DNA of 64,000 nucleotides from Microtetraspora sp. NBRC 13810 (GTDB lineage Bacteria > Actinomycetota > Actinomycetes > Streptosporangiales > Streptosporangiaceae). Below the pieces are notes generated by a model. That model did no database searches. It saw only the letters and a list, made by a program, of their open reading frames with translations, and had not been told where the DNA came from. A program made the position numbers and the translations under genes. The DNA lies in the NCBI RefSeq assembly GCF_030268685.1, contig NZ_BSRQ01000027.1, positions 1-64,000 of the forward strand, read 5' to 3'. This document shows positions 43,260-52,545 of this stretch, one piece after another; within the stretch, counting starts at the first letter, position 1; each line of letters begins with the position of its first letter.

Positions 43260-43488
43260 GACTCACCCACAGGCCGATCGCGGTGACCCGGGAGTCCACG
43301 CCGAGTTTGGCGTAGATCCGGTTGACGTGGTTCTTGACCGTCTTCTCGCTGAGAAAGAGATGCTGCGCGATCTCGCCGTTGGAATGACCGTTGGCGATCA
43401 GTTGCATGACTTCGGTCTCACGCTTGCTCAGGCCCGATGCGAGCCGGACGTCGCTGGGTCCGGCTTCGATCGCGGGGTCGACTGTCAT
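43234..43488 (-). CDS. Small stand-alone LuxR-type HTH protein
   Basis: 84 residues consisting of little more than a GerE helix-turn-helix: [56 protein letters not shown]. There is no receiver or sensor domain. It is convergent with lat with a 26-base overlap and could form antisense RNA with it. Such HTH-only regulators occur often in actinomycetes; targets unknown. Confidence 0.85.
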   Translation of the reverse strand: MTVDPAIEAGPSDVRLASGLSKRETEVMQLIANGHSNGEIAQHLFLSEKTVKNHVNRIYAKLGVDSRVTAIGLWVSLTPPQDPI

Positions 43489-43630
43489 CCGGGTCTCCGG
43501 TCATGGTCAGGCCGCCGAGGCCCCCGCCCCTTCCGGCGTAACGGTTGACAGCGAGCATAACTCCCAATATCAAACTTTGGGGGCAAAGTCGGTCAGGAGA
43601 TACCGCAACTTTTCCCGGACGCAACAAAAG

Positions 43631-43658
43631 ACGGCCGGTTCCTTTCGGAACCGGCCGT
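43631..43658 (-). terminator. Intrinsic terminator of tRNA-His
   Basis: ACGGCCGGTTCC / GGAACCGGCCGT, a perfect 12-bp stem with a 4-base loop, seven bases after the tRNA. On the minus strand it is followed by CTTTTGTTGCG. Confidence 0.92.
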
Positions 43659-43664
43659 CGCACG

Positions 43665-43738
43665 GGTGAGCGATGGGACTTGAACCCACGACATCCAGGA
43701 CCACAACCTGGCGCTCTGCCAACTGAGCTACGCCCACC
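43665..43738 (-). tRNA. trnH: tRNA-His (GTG)
   Basis: Minus-strand gene with the extra G-1 pairing with C73 that marks tRNA-His, acceptor GTGGGCG/CGCTCAC (one G-T pair), D stem GCTC/GAGC, anticodon stem CCAGG/CCTGG with anticodon GTG, T arm GTGGG-TTCAAGT-CCCAT. Normal in all respects, with its own terminator. Confidence 0.96.
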
Positions 43739-43811
43739 ATGTCCGCCGCAGCGGCACGTTAGAAGTGTAGCGGTTTTTCGCAGTCGATTCGTCCAGCGGG
43801 CGGGCGAGTCG

Positions 43812-44408
43812 TCACGAACCCGCGACGATCTCCGCGACCTCCCGCGCGGTGCTGGAGTCGGGGCCCGGCAGCGGCACGAAAACGGCCGCCCGGTAGTACC
43901 GCAGCTCGCGGATGCTCTCGGTGATGTCGGCGAGGGCGCGGTGGCCGCCCTGCTTCTCCGGGGAGGCGAAGTAGACCCTCGGATACCACCTGCGGACCAG
44001 TTCCTTGATCGAGGAGACGTCGATCATCCGGTAGTGCAGGTGGGCGTCGACATCGGGCATGTCCCGCGCGATGAAGGCCCGGTCGGTGGCGATGGAGTTG
44101 CCGCACAGGGGCGCCTTCTTGGGCTCCTTGACGTGCCCCCGGATATACCCCAGGATCACCGACTCGGCCTCCGCCAGGGTGACACCCCCGCCGAGCGCCG
44201 TCAGCAGGCCGGAGGTCGTGTGCATGTCGCGCACGACGTCCGACATCTGCTCCAGCGCCTCGGACGGGGGCTTGATGACCACGTCCACACCCTCGTCCAG
44301 CTGGTTCAGCTCGCCGTCGGTGACGACACAGGCCACCTCGACCAGCGCGTCACGGCCGAGCTCGAGCCCAGTCATCTCACAATCGATCCAGACCAGCAGA
44401 TCACTCAT
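43812..44408 (-). CDS. orn: Oligoribonuclease
   Basis: 198-residue 3'-5' exoribonuclease that degrades 2-5-nt RNAs, including pGpG from c-di-GMP breakdown. DEDDh residues: D9/E11 in [11 protein letters not shown], Asp in [15 protein letters not shown], and His/Asp in [16 protein letters not shown]. Length and order match Orn throughout. It lies just before tRNA-His, an arrangement often seen in actinobacteria. Confidence 0.97.
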   Translation of the reverse strand: MSDLLVWIDCEMTGLELGRDALVEVACVVTDGELNQLDEGVDVVIKPPSEALEQMSDVVRDMHTTSGLLTALGGGVTLAEAESVILGYIRGHVKEPKKAPLCGNSIATDRAFIARDMPDVDAHLHYRMIDVSSIKELVRRWYPRVYFASPEKQGGHRALADITESIRELRYYRAAVFVPLPGPDSSTAREVAEIVAGS

Positions 44409-44429
44409 AAAGACAGACTAGTGCCGTTC

Positions 44430-45653
44430 TCAGGAGAGCTTGAGTGAGTCCAGCACCCGCTGGACGTTCCCGGTGTCCAGGTTGTCCGGCACGGACATGT
44501 AGAGCAGGGCCGGATGCTGCTCGTCGGGCCGGTCCACCAGCACGATCGCGCCGCGCTCCTTGCGCCACTTCCAGTTGTTGTCCTTCGCCACCGGGGTGAA
44601 GTCCAGCTCGAACTCGACGACCCAGGCATCCCGGCCGCCGATCTTCCTGGCCTCGTTCTTGATGATCCGCTGGCCGTGCGGCGGGCCGTACGAGGTCTGG
44701 TTGTAGTACTGGAAGAGCGTGTTGGCGGTGACCTCCAGGCTCTCCGGGCCGTTGTAGGGGATCGTTTCGAGCAGGGGGCCGGTGTAGATGTTCCCGATCC
44801 AGTCGTTCTCGCCGTTGTAGCGCTCCTGCGAGATCGCCTCGACCTTGCTCGTCCACGGCTGGACGCCGGCCTGGCCGGGGGCCGGCTTCGGCACCCGCCA
44901 GGCGCCCTTGGGGACCGCGTAGGACAGGCCGGCGGCCTCGTCGGTGATCCGGCCGTTCTCGGGCTGGGGCAGCGGCACGGGGGAGGTCTCCGGGCCGGGC
45001 TCGGTGGGGATCGGCGGCAGGCTGGGCTCGGGAAGCTGGTCGGGCAGGCCGGGCGGCGAGGCGCTCGGCACGGGGGCCTGGCCGCTCGCCAGCTCGTCCG
45101 GCGCCGCGTTCACCACGAAGACCACGGCGACGATGATCGCGATCACCACGATCAGCGCGCCGCCGCCGCCGAGCACCCACGGCCAGACGTTGCTCCGCCG
45201 CTGGGGACCGCCCGGCGGCTGCCCGAAGTCCGGCACCGGCATCTGCGCCGTGCCGCCCTGCGGGCCGGGGCCCCACTGGGGCTGCTGCGCCCACCGGGAC
45301 TGGTCGTACTGCTGGGTCGGCGCGCCATGACCGGCCTGGGAGCCGGGCTGGGTGCCGAACGGGGGACCGGGCTGGGTGCCGAACGAGGGACCGGGCGGGG
45401 GACCGGTTGGGGGACCGGGCTGGGGGCCGGGGCCGCTCGGAGGGGCGAAGGCGGCGTGGTCCTGGGGGGCCGCGCCCCCCGGGGGCGGGCCGACCGGCGC
45501 GGGGCCGGGCGCCGGTTGCGGTGGCGGGGCGGACTCCTGCCGGCCCTGCTCGACGGGGTGGGTGGCATCCGTCCACTGGCCGCCGTCCCACCATCGTAGC
45601 TGGGGCGTGCCATATGGATCGGGGTACCAGCCCGCGGGGGTATTCGTGGTCAT
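44430..45653 (-). CDS. DUF2510 membrane protein with Pro-rich cytoplasmic region
   Basis: 407 residues. The DUF2510 motif is at the start: PAGWYPDPYGTPQLRWWDGGQWTDATHP. Then a ~130-residue Pro/Gly/Gln-rich region with repeated PPGPSFGTQPGPPFGTQPGS, one TM helix (VWPWVLGGGGALIVVIAIIVAVVFVV, about 165-190), and an extracellular domain (about 240-407) with NGRITDEAAGLSYAVPKGAW and TPVAKDNNWKWRKERGAIVLVD. Sits 63 bases downstream of the pseudokinase. ATG 45653 preferred; an upstream ATG 36 bases earlier would add 12 residues before MTTNTPAGW. Confidence 0.83.
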   Translation of the reverse strand: MTTNTPAGWYPDPYGTPQLRWWDGGQWTDATHPVEQGRQESAPPPQPAPGPAPVGPPPGGAAPQDHAAFAPPSGPGPQPGPPTGPPPGPSFGTQPGPPFGTQPGSQAGHGAPTQQYDQSRWAQQPQWGPGPQGGTAQMPVPDFGQPPGGPQRRSNVWPWVLGGGGALIVVIAIIVAVVFVVNAAPDELASGQAPVPSASPPGLPDQLPEPSLPPIPTEPGPETSPVPLPQPENGRITDEAAGLSYAVPKGAWRVPKPAPGQAGVQPWTSKVEAISQERYNGENDWIGNIYTGPLLETIPYNGPESLEVTANTLFQYYNQTSYGPPHGQRIIKNEARKIGGRDAWVVEFELDFTPVAKDNNWKWRKERGAIVLVDRPDEQHPALLYMSVPDNLDTGNVQRVLDSLKLS

Positions 45654-45716
45654 GGCCGCCAGAGTAGTAAGAACCGGTATGCGATGCATTGTGAACGACG
45701 ACCGGTTCGGCTCGGG

Positions 45717-47294
45717 TCAGCGGCAGCGGTAGGTGAAGGTCGCCTTGTCCTCGACGCGCTTGCCCGAAGCCGGGGCGGGGGACAGGACACGGAGGGTGGC
45801 CGTGCCCTTGAAGGAGCCTTCGCCCTTCACCGTCCACTTCAGGCTCACCTGGTGGGTGGTGCCGTCGCCGACCGTCTCGGTCTGCTCGATCGGCTGCTTC
45901 CTGTCGCTGCGCACCCACGCGTAGCGGATCTCGCCGCCGCCGCCGTTCGTGGTGATCACGCCGTTGATCGTGACGGTCGAGTCGCAGCCCTGGACCTTCT
46001 TGGGCGCCGTGACGTCGACCTTCTGCACGGCCAGCGCCGGCCCGGTGTCCCGCAGCAGCCACGCCAGCAGCGCGCCCGCCACCACCAGGGCGAACACCAC
46101 CGCCGACAGCACGGTACGCCGCCTGCGCCGGGCCGCCGCGCGCCGCAGCCGGCGATCCCGGGCCGCCGGGGTGGCCTGCTCCCGGCCGGACCGCCAGATG
46201 TCCTCGGCCGTGCTGCCGGTCGGCACCCCCGGCCCGAACCGCACCTCATCGCCGCCGGGGTGCGCAGTCGAGCGGTGGTCGCCCTCCGCCGGGTGGGTGC
46301 CCGCCGCGCCCGAACCGCGGTCGCCGGGGTAGGCCGCGTGACCGGCGCCGAAGCCGCCGTCGCCGGGGTGGGCCGCGTGGCCGCCGCCTCCCGGGTACCC
46401 CGTGCCCGGCGACCCGGACCCCGGGGTGGTGGGCGGCGTCGCCGTACTCGCCGGGAAGGTGCCGGAGCCGGGCGTGGGGACGTGCAGCAGCGTGACGATC
46501 TCGCCCTCGTCGTGCCCGGTCGGGTACGGCGTCGCCACCGGCGTGGGGAGGCCCTGCCGCCACACGCGTACGGCGTCGGCCAGCCGCTCCCTGCCGATGA
46601 AGCCGCCCGGCAGCCGGTCGCGCCCGGCGAGCAGCACGTCACGAGCGGCGGCGAGCCCGTGGGTCAGCGCCGTCGAGGCCACCTGGTCCAGCAGGACGGC
46701 GGCGGCGCCGGCGTCGCCCGCCCAGGTCGCGGCGAGTCCCCTGGCCAGCGACGCCCAGGCCGCCACGTCACGCTCCGGCGCCGGCGGCAGGCCGCGCAGC
46801 GCCTCGGCGAGCCCGCGCTCCGCGAGCAGCGCGGCGCCGTCCTCGCCGGCCACCACCGTGCCGGGTTGCAACGCGCCGTGCGCCAGCCCCGCCGCGTGCA
46901 CGGCGAGCAGCGTCTGCGCGGTCTCCACCAGGACGGCCGCGGCGCTGCCCGCGTCCGGGATCGAACCGGCGGCGGAGTTCAGCAGATCGGTCACCGTGGG
47001 GCCGGCGGGACGCCCGGTGAGCAGCCACACCTCGTCCCCCGCGGCGACCAGGTCGGCGATCGGCAGCAGCCCGGTCAGGCCGCCCTGGGTGAGCCGGCGG
47101 TCCGCCGACACCGCCGAGGCCAGCCGCCGCACCGCCTCCCGGTCGGCCACGAGCCGCGCGTCGAACCGCAACGCCCCGGCCGCCCGTCCGTCCGGCGCCG
47201 TCGCCTCACTCCACGTGCCCAGCTCACCGAGCCGTCCCCGCCCGCCCAGCCGGAACCCCGCGATCACATCCGTCACGACCACACCACCGCCCAC
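45717..47294 (-). CDS. Membrane pseudokinase with extracellular Ig-like domain
   Basis: Up to 525 residues. The N-terminal ~230 residues keep a Ser/Thr-kinase-like fold but lose the chemistry: the VAIK position reads ALRF, HRD reads HGA (LAHGALQPGTVV) and DFG reads ERG. A Gly/Pro/Thr-rich spacer with GYPGGGGHAAHPGDGGFGAG repeats, a basic stretch then one TM helix (about 385-407, TVLSAVVFALVVAGALLAWLL) and an Ig-like outer domain (VQKVDVTAPKKVQGCDSTVTINGV... to the final Cys) follow. The last part resembles the outer modules of the neighbouring kinase at 49622. GTG 47294 or 47279 are equally possible starts. Confidence 0.75.
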   Translation of the reverse strand: MGGGVVVTDVIAGFRLGGRGRLGELGTWSEATAPDGRAAGALRFDARLVADREAVRRLASAVSADRRLTQGGLTGLLPIADLVAAGDEVWLLTGRPAGPTVTDLLNSAAGSIPDAGSAAAVLVETAQTLLAVHAAGLAHGALQPGTVVAGEDGAALLAERGLAEALRGLPPAPERDVAAWASLARGLAATWAGDAGAAAVLLDQVASTALTHGLAAARDVLLAGRDRLPGGFIGRERLADAVRVWRQGLPTPVATPYPTGHDEGEIVTLLHVPTPGSGTFPASTATPPTTPGSGSPGTGYPGGGGHAAHPGDGGFGAGHAAYPGDRGSGAAGTHPAEGDHRSTAHPGGDEVRFGPGVPTGSTAEDIWRSGREQATPAARDRRLRRAAARRRRRTVLSAVVFALVVAGALLAWLLRDTGPALAVQKVDVTAPKKVQGCDSTVTINGVITTNGGGGEIRYAWVRSDRKQPIEQTETVGDGTTHQVSLKWTVKGEGSFKGTATLRVLSPAPASGKRVEDKATFTYRCR

Positions 47295-47522
47295 CCGTCC
47301 GGGAACGCCCGGGACGCGGGCACGCCTCCGCCGATCTGGGACGCGCCGTGGCGCCGGAAGGCGGGGACGCGCATGGCGGCATGGTGGGCACGGGGGTGGG
47401 GGTGCCCGGTGTGTGCGTGGGGCGCGGGGGCCGGGACGGTCATGATCGTGTGCCTGCCGGTCGTCCGGTCATGAGCGTGCGCTCGCCCTCCCTGTTCAAT
47501 GCCGCCTGACTGCGCCCGGGGG

Positions 47523-47660
47523 CGCCGTGACACGTCTCCCCGTCAGTGTGCCGGGAAGGCCGCTCGCCGTGACACGTCTCCCCGTCAGTGTGCGGGAAGG
47601 CCGCTCGCCGTGACATGCCTCACCGCCAGTGTGCCGGGAAGGCCGCCCGCCGTCACCTGC
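47523..47660. repeat. 42-bp tandem repeat (about 3.3 copies) at the 3' end of a kinase gene
   Basis: CGCCGTGACACGTCTCCCCG-type units begin at 47523, 47565, 47606 and 47648 (period 42, 41, 42). The last unit contains the kinase stop codon (47653). This, and GC-rich DNA without a gene, fills 47295-47652. Confidence 0.8.
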
Positions 47661-49521
47661 CGGCGGACGTTCCGCCGCGCGAGACGCGGTCCTGGCCGTC
47701 CGCGGGCCCGTCCCCGCCGGGACCGCGGTCCCCGTGCGAGCGTGCGGAGCGCCCGTCCGGCCCTTCGATGCGGCCGGGATCGTCGGTGATCGCCGCCGGC
47801 CCTTCGGCGCGGCCGGGATCGTCGGTGATCGCGGGCGGTCCTTCGCGGCCGGGGTCGGCGGTGATCGCGGGCGGGTCCGCCGGGGTGGAGCCCGGGGCGG
47901 AGGTGATCGCGGGCGGGTCCGTCCTGCCGGGGCCGTCCGTGCCGCTCGGTTCGGGTGTCGGGGTCTGCGGCGGCGGGGTGGGGGTCTGCGAAGGTGGCTC
48001 CTGGGTGCGCGTCCGGGTGGGGCGCGGGTCCGGGGACTGGGGCGGCCGGGGCGACTGCGGATTCGTCGTACGGGGCGGGGTCGGCGTGCTGCCGGACCCG
48101 GGGGAGCCGGGCTTCTGCGGGCCGAGGGTGACGGGCGAGTCGTCCTCGTCGGAGCGGGTGGGCCGCGGGACGGGCCTGCGGGTGGGCGCCTTCGTGGCCT
48201 TGTCGTGCTGCTTCTTCGTCGCCTTGGGCTTGGGCTCCTCGGCGGCCGGGGAGGTGGCGCCGGCCGCCGCGGTGGCGGTGGGCGCGGTCTCCTGGGCAGG
48301 GTCCGCCGGCTCCTCGGTGGGCGTGCCGGTGGCCGTCTCCGTGGCGGTCTCGGTGGGCTCCGCGGTCTCGTCCGCCGGAGTGGCGGGCCCGCTGGTGCCG
48401 GGCACGACCGGGGTGCCGGCCACGGACGCGGTCGGCACGATCGCCGAGGTGTCCGCGCGCAGCTCGGTGTCCTGCGTCGAGCTGACGAGGAGCGCGGTGA
48501 CGAGGCCGAGCACGCCGACGACGCCGGCGCCGAGCGCGACCCGCACGGCGAGCCGGTTCCGCGCCGACCGGGCGGGGGAGTCGTCGTTCCCGCCGCCGAG
48601 GAAGGTTTCCGCGAGGGACGTGTCGGCCTCGGACAGCAGGTCGGCCTTGGGGAACTGGAGGGCGAGCAGCCCGGCGAGCGTGGCGAGGCGGCGGCGTCCG
48701 CGGCGCTCCCAGTCGGCGCCGTAGACGCCGAGCGCGACGGCCTCCAGCTCGGTGAGGAACGCCTCCGCCGACGCCGGCCGGTCCGCGGGGTGCTTGGCCA
48801 GCCCCCGCTCGACGAGCCCCTGCAACGGCGAGGGGATCTTCTCCAGCGGCGGCGGCATGGTCTGGTGCTCGTGCGCGAGCACGGTGAGGTTCCTGGCGTG
48901 GAAGGGCCGGGAGCCGGTGAGGCACTCGAAGAACACGATCGTCGCCGCGTACACGTCGGTGGCCGGCGAGGCGGGCGCTCCCGCCCACTGCTCGGGGGCC
49001 ATGTACGGCGGTGTGCCGGCCGCGCCCCCGCCGGCCCCCGCGCGTACGGCGATGCCGAAGTCGACCAGCTTGCTGGCCCCGTCCTCGCCGACGATCACGT
49101 TCTCGGGCTTGAAGTCGCGGTGCACGATGCCCGCCCGGTGCGCGGTCACCAGACCGAGCAGCGCCCCCCTGAGCACGACGAGCGCGGTCTCCGCACCGGT
49201 CGGCCCCTGGGAGCGCAGGACCGCGCGCAGGGACACCCCGTCGATCAGCTCCATCACGATGGCCGCGCCCTGGCCGCTCTCCATGTACTGGTAGAGGCGG
49301 GCGATGCGGGTGCTGTTCAGGGTCTCCAGTAGCCGGGCCTCGTGGCGGAACCTGGCGACGAAGGCCATGTCCGACCGGAGCTCGTCCGACAGGTACTTGA
49401 TGGCGACGAGCGTGCCGTCCTCGTCGTGGCGTGCCATGACGACCCGGCCGGAGGCGCCGGCGCCGAGCTCTCTGATCTCGGTGTAGCCGGGAACCTGCCA
49501 GGCTGACGGCGTCCCGAACAT
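47653..49521 (-). CDS. Ser/Thr protein kinase with one TM and long Thr/Pro extracellular tail
   Basis: 622 residues. Kinase domain about 12-275: Gly loop LGAGASGRVV, Lys K42 (VAIK), HRD D136 (HRDFKPEN), DFG D154, APE in PYMAPEQW. The segment YGADWERRGRRRLATLAGLLALQFP is shared with the kinase at 49622. TM about 323-343 (VRVALGAGVVGVLGLVTALLV). The outer part is Thr/Glu/Pro-rich and ends with PPAIT-DPGR repeats and a GDRGPGGDGP tail, without PASTA repeats. GTG 49524 and ATG 49521 are both open; ATG has AAGGAG with a 6-base gap and is used. Confidence 0.92.
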   Translation of the reverse strand: MFGTPSAWQVPGYTEIRELGAGASGRVVMARHDEDGTLVAIKYLSDELRSDMAFVARFRHEARLLETLNSTRIARLYQYMESGQGAAIVMELIDGVSLRAVLRSQGPTGAETALVVLRGALLGLVTAHRAGIVHRDFKPENVIVGEDGASKLVDFGIAVRAGAGGGAAGTPPYMAPEQWAGAPASPATDVYAATIVFFECLTGSRPFHARNLTVLAHEHQTMPPPLEKIPSPLQGLVERGLAKHPADRPASAEAFLTELEAVALGVYGADWERRGRRRLATLAGLLALQFPKADLLSEADTSLAETFLGGGNDDSPARSARNRLAVRVALGAGVVGVLGLVTALLVSSTQDTELRADTSAIVPTASVAGTPVVPGTSGPATPADETAEPTETATETATGTPTEEPADPAQETAPTATAAAGATSPAAEEPKPKATKKQHDKATKAPTRRPVPRPTRSDEDDSPVTLGPQKPGSPGSGSTPTPPRTTNPQSPRPPQSPDPRPTRTRTQEPPSQTPTPPPQTPTPEPSGTDGPGRTDPPAITSAPGSTPADPPAITADPGREGPPAITDDPGRAEGPAAITDDPGRIEGPDGRSARSHGDRGPGGDGPADGQDRVSRGGTSAGR

Positions 49522-49621
49522 CACGGTCTCCTTCTGCCTGGGCCCCCACCCTTGTTACGGGGGGTAGCTTAGTGAGCATCGACCGCCGTGTGTCAGGAAT
49601 TTTACCTATCTGTCGCCCATA

Positions 49622-51742
49622 TCACTTGATCGGGTTGACCTCCCCCTCGACGGACCGCGGCGGGACCTCCCCCTCTTCCTGGCAGTCCGGGGTCGTGCCG
49701 GAGGCGACGGCCGCACCGCCGGGCGCGGCGGGCGTGGTCGTCGCCGTCACCCGCCACGCGGTCCCGCACGGCACCCGCCCGACGGGGAAGGTGACCGTGC
49801 TGGTGTAGGCCGTCTCCCCGGCGAGCCGCACCACCTGGGCCAGGTCGCCGCCCTCGCCGAGGCTCAGCGCCACCCGCAGCTCGACCGGCTCGGCGCCGAA
49901 GGTGGTCGTCGCCACCGTGGCCGCCGCCTCGCCCTTGCCGCCGACGGCGGCCCGCAGCACCTCCAGCGTGCGCACGCCGGACGGGCAGGGGACGCGTACC
50001 TCCCGCCCGGCCGTCCGTCCGCCCGCGGTCACCCTGATCCCGATCGGGGTGTCGCACGGCGTCTCGCCGAAGGTGTGCAGGAAAGACCTCGTGTAACCGG
50101 TCGCGCCCCTCAGCGTGACCCGCTCGGTGCGCACCGGGGCGCCGTCCACGGTGAAGACCGCCTCCAGCCGTACCGCGCCGGTGCCCGTGGTGGTGACGGT
50201 GACGTCGCCGCCCAGGGTGGTGCCGTCCTGGGACAGCTCGCCGAGGCGCAGCGCGGAGACCCGCGTCCGCGGAGGCGCGGGCGAGGCGGTCGGCGACGGG
50301 GTGGGGGAGGCGGCGGGCGCCGACGGCGAGGCCGTGGGGCCGCCCGTGCCGGGTCCGGGGGTTCCCGGCTCGGGCGCGGCGGTCTCCGGGGCGCTCGTCG
50401 CGGGCCCGGGGGCCTGCGGCTTCGAGGGCCCGGGCTTCGAGGGCCGGGGTTTCGGGGAGGCAGGCTTCGAGGTGGCGGGCTTCGGGGTGGCGGGCCCGGG
50501 GGAGGTGGTCGCGGGCTGCTGCGGGACGCCGGCCTCCGGCGGCACGGCCGGACCCGCGGGGAGCAGCTCCAGGGGAGGGGGGTCGGCCGGGGGCGTCCCG
50601 GTGACGGCGGGCGCCGGCTCCGGCGGGTCCGACGGGCCGGGCGCCGGGCCGGGAGAGCGGGCGGGCGCCGCGGCCACGATGCCGATCCGCTGGGCGGGGG
50701 CCTCGTCCGAGGCCAGCGCGTAGGCGGTCACCCCCGCCGCGACCGCCACCGCGCCGGCCGCCGCGCCGAGCCGGACCGCGTTGCCGCGTGCCGTACGGCC
50801 CAGGTCGCGCAGCACCGTGCGGAAGACCGTGGAGCCGCCGCCCGGCACGACCGGCGGGTGCGGCGGCAGCGGCAGCAGCGCCGCGAGCAGCGCCGCCAGC
50901 CCGGCCAGCCGCCGCCGCCCGCGCTCCTCCCAGTCCGCGCCGTACCCGGCCCGCGCCACCCGCTCCAGCTCGGCGAGGAACGCCGACGCCGTGCCGGGCC
51001 GGTCCAGCGGATCCTTGGCCATGCCGGCCGCCACCAGGCCGCGCACCGGCTCGGGCACGTCGCCGATCGGCACCGGTGCGGTCCGGTGCTGGAACCTGAG
51101 CACCACGTGCGCGGTCGCCTGGTAGGGCCGGTGCCCGGTGAGACACTCGAAGAACACCGCCGTGGCCGCGTAGACGTCACTGGCCGGCGAGGCGGGCAGC
51201 CCGTCCCACTGCTCCGGCGCCATGTACGGCGGCGTCCCGGCCGGCGCCCTGCCCTCCCCCTCCCGTACGGCGATGCCGAAGTCGACCAGTTTGCTGGACC
51301 CGTCCTCCCGGACGAGCACGTTCTCCGGCTTGTAGTCCCGGTGCACGACGCCGAGCCGGTGCGCGGCGGACAGGCCCAGCAGGGAGCCCTTGAGCACGGC
51401 GAGCGCCGCCTCCGGGCCGGTCGGCCCGTGTTCGCGGAGCAGGGCGCGCAGCGAGACCCCGTTGACCGCCTCCATGACGATGGCCGCCGAGCCCCGGCCG
51501 TCCTGCACGTACTCGTACAGCCGGGCCACGTGCGGGTCGGTCAGTTCGACCATGACCCGCGCCTCCTCCTGGAAACCGGTCAGGAAGCCGGGGCGGGTGC
51601 GCAGTTCGGCCGACAGGTACTTGATCGCCACCGGGGTGCCTGTGGGGTCGTGCACGGCGAGCACGACCCTGCCGCTGCCTCCCGAGCCGAGCGCGCGCAC
51701 CTCGGTGTAGCCGGGCGCCGTCCATTCACCACTGGCTGCCAT
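49622..51742 (-). CDS. Ser/Thr protein kinase with TM and two extracellular beta modules
   Basis: 706 residues. Kinase domain about 11-275: K41 (VAIK), D136 in HRDYKPEN, D154 in DFG, APE in PYMAPEQW. Region YGADWEERGRRRLAGLAALLAALLP matches its neighbour. TM about 350-370 (RLGAAAGAVAVAAGVTAYALA). A Pro/Ser/Lys-rich stalk (TPKPATSKPASPKPRPSKPG) leads to two related modules from about 530, each with a VRLEAVF/VELRVAL strand, RVTLRGATGYTRSF/QVVRLAGETAYTSTV and a CDTP/CGTA cysteine loop. Tandem paralogue of the kinase at 47653. ATG 51742 has GGAGATC upstream; upstream starts lack a site. Confidence 0.92.
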   Translation of the reverse strand: MAASGEWTAPGYTEVRALGSGGSGRVVLAVHDPTGTPVAIKYLSAELRTRPGFLTGFQEEARVMVELTDPHVARLYEYVQDGRGSAAIVMEAVNGVSLRALLREHGPTGPEAALAVLKGSLLGLSAAHRLGVVHRDYKPENVLVREDGSSKLVDFGIAVREGEGRAPAGTPPYMAPEQWDGLPASPASDVYAATAVFFECLTGHRPYQATAHVVLRFQHRTAPVPIGDVPEPVRGLVAAGMAKDPLDRPGTASAFLAELERVARAGYGADWEERGRRRLAGLAALLAALLPLPPHPPVVPGGGSTVFRTVLRDLGRTARGNAVRLGAAAGAVAVAAGVTAYALASDEAPAQRIGIVAAAPARSPGPAPGPSDPPEPAPAVTGTPPADPPPLELLPAGPAVPPEAGVPQQPATTSPGPATPKPATSKPASPKPRPSKPGPSKPQAPGPATSAPETAAPEPGTPGPGTGGPTASPSAPAASPTPSPTASPAPPRTRVSALRLGELSQDGTTLGGDVTVTTTGTGAVRLEAVFTVDGAPVRTERVTLRGATGYTRSFLHTFGETPCDTPIGIRVTAGGRTAGREVRVPCPSGVRTLEVLRAAVGGKGEAAATVATTTFGAEPVELRVALSLGEGGDLAQVVRLAGETAYTSTVTFPVGRVPCGTAWRVTATTTPAAPGGAAVASGTTPDCQEEGEVPPRSVEGEVNPIK

Positions 51743-51851
51743 GGCGATCTCCACTCGGCCGGGAAACGGATGCCATCCCTTGAAGACGTGCGGTTCGCCG
51801 GTGAGGTTGGCCGGTTGATACTGGATCGGCATGAATCGAGGGAAATGGTCC

Positions 51852-52502
51852 TCAGATCGTCCGGTCTGTCACGTGGCCGGGGGCGGGGACTCCGGCCGGC
51901 AGCGCCGGGTCCGGTTCCGGCGTGCCCCAGCTCGTGTGGAGGGGCAGCACGCCGGCCCAGATCGGCAGCGCGTAGTCCTCCTCCTCGTCCGACGGCGGCC
52001 CCTGCCGTACCTTCACCGACGCCTCGGCCAGCGAGAGCGCGAGGACCGCGGTGGCGGCGAGTTCCCTGCGGTTCGGGCGGCGGGCGTAGTCCCACTGGCC
52101 GGGGGCGAGCCGTTCGCTGATCGCGCGGAGCCCGGCCAGGTGCTCGTCCGGGTCGGTGACGGCCCGGGGCGTGCCGTAGATCATCGCGGCGCGGTAGTTC
52201 ACCGAGTGGTGGAAGACCGAGCGGGCGAGCACGATGCCGTCGAGATGGGTGACGGTGACGCACACCTCGGTGCCCGCCGCGGCCCGCAGCGACCGTGCCC
52301 CGGTGGAGCCGTGCAGGTAGAGCGTGTCGTCCACACGGCCGTAGCCGGTCGGGACCACCATCGGGGCGCCGTTCGCCACGACGCCCAGGTGGCAGATCAA
52401 CCCGGCGTCGAGCACGTCGTACAGGTCGGCCCGCTCGGTCCGGGCGCGTTCCTTGCTCCGGGCGAGGCGGGTGCGGTCGGTGGTGGAGAGCGCGGTGGTC
52501 AT
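51852..52502 (-). CDS. Pyridoxamine-phosphate-oxidase-like flavin protein
   Basis: 216 residues. PNPOx-like split barrel: ICHLGVVANGAPMVVPTGYGRVDDTLYLHGSTGARSLRAA, then VCVTVTHLDGIVLARSVFHHSVNYRAAMIYGTPRAV, ending LPIWAGVLPLHTSWGTPEPDP. It resembles the group found beside MocR/PdxR regulators. It is divergent from the MocR gene with an operator-like repeat between, so it is likely the target and may act on a B6 vitamer or an F420/FMN substrate. Confidence 0.88.
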   Translation of the reverse strand: MTTALSTTDRTRLARSKERARTERADLYDVLDAGLICHLGVVANGAPMVVPTGYGRVDDTLYLHGSTGARSLRAAAGTEVCVTVTHLDGIVLARSVFHHSVNYRAAMIYGTPRAVTDPDEHLAGLRAISERLAPGQWDYARRPNRRELAATAVLALSLAEASVKVRQGPPSDEEEDYALPIWAGVLPLHTSWGTPEPDPALPAGVPAPGHVTDRTI

Positions 52503-52520
52503 GCGCCCAGGATGCGGGAA

Positions 52521-52545
52521 AGTGGCCTGGGATAATACGGCCACT
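52521..52545. promoter_or_regulatory. MocR operator/promoter: AGTGGCC ... GGCCACT
   Basis: AGTGGCC (52521-52527) and GGCCACT (52539-52545) are perfect inverted arms around TGGGATAATAC, which holds a -10-like GATAAT. The MocR ATG follows directly at 52546 (nearly leaderless) and the divergent gene starts at 52502. Binding would cover both promoters. Confidence 0.75.

Noticed and set aside
47523-47660. Possible CRISPR array or coding repeat
   Set aside because: 42-bp contiguous units, no spacers, and 41/42 period breaks the frame.
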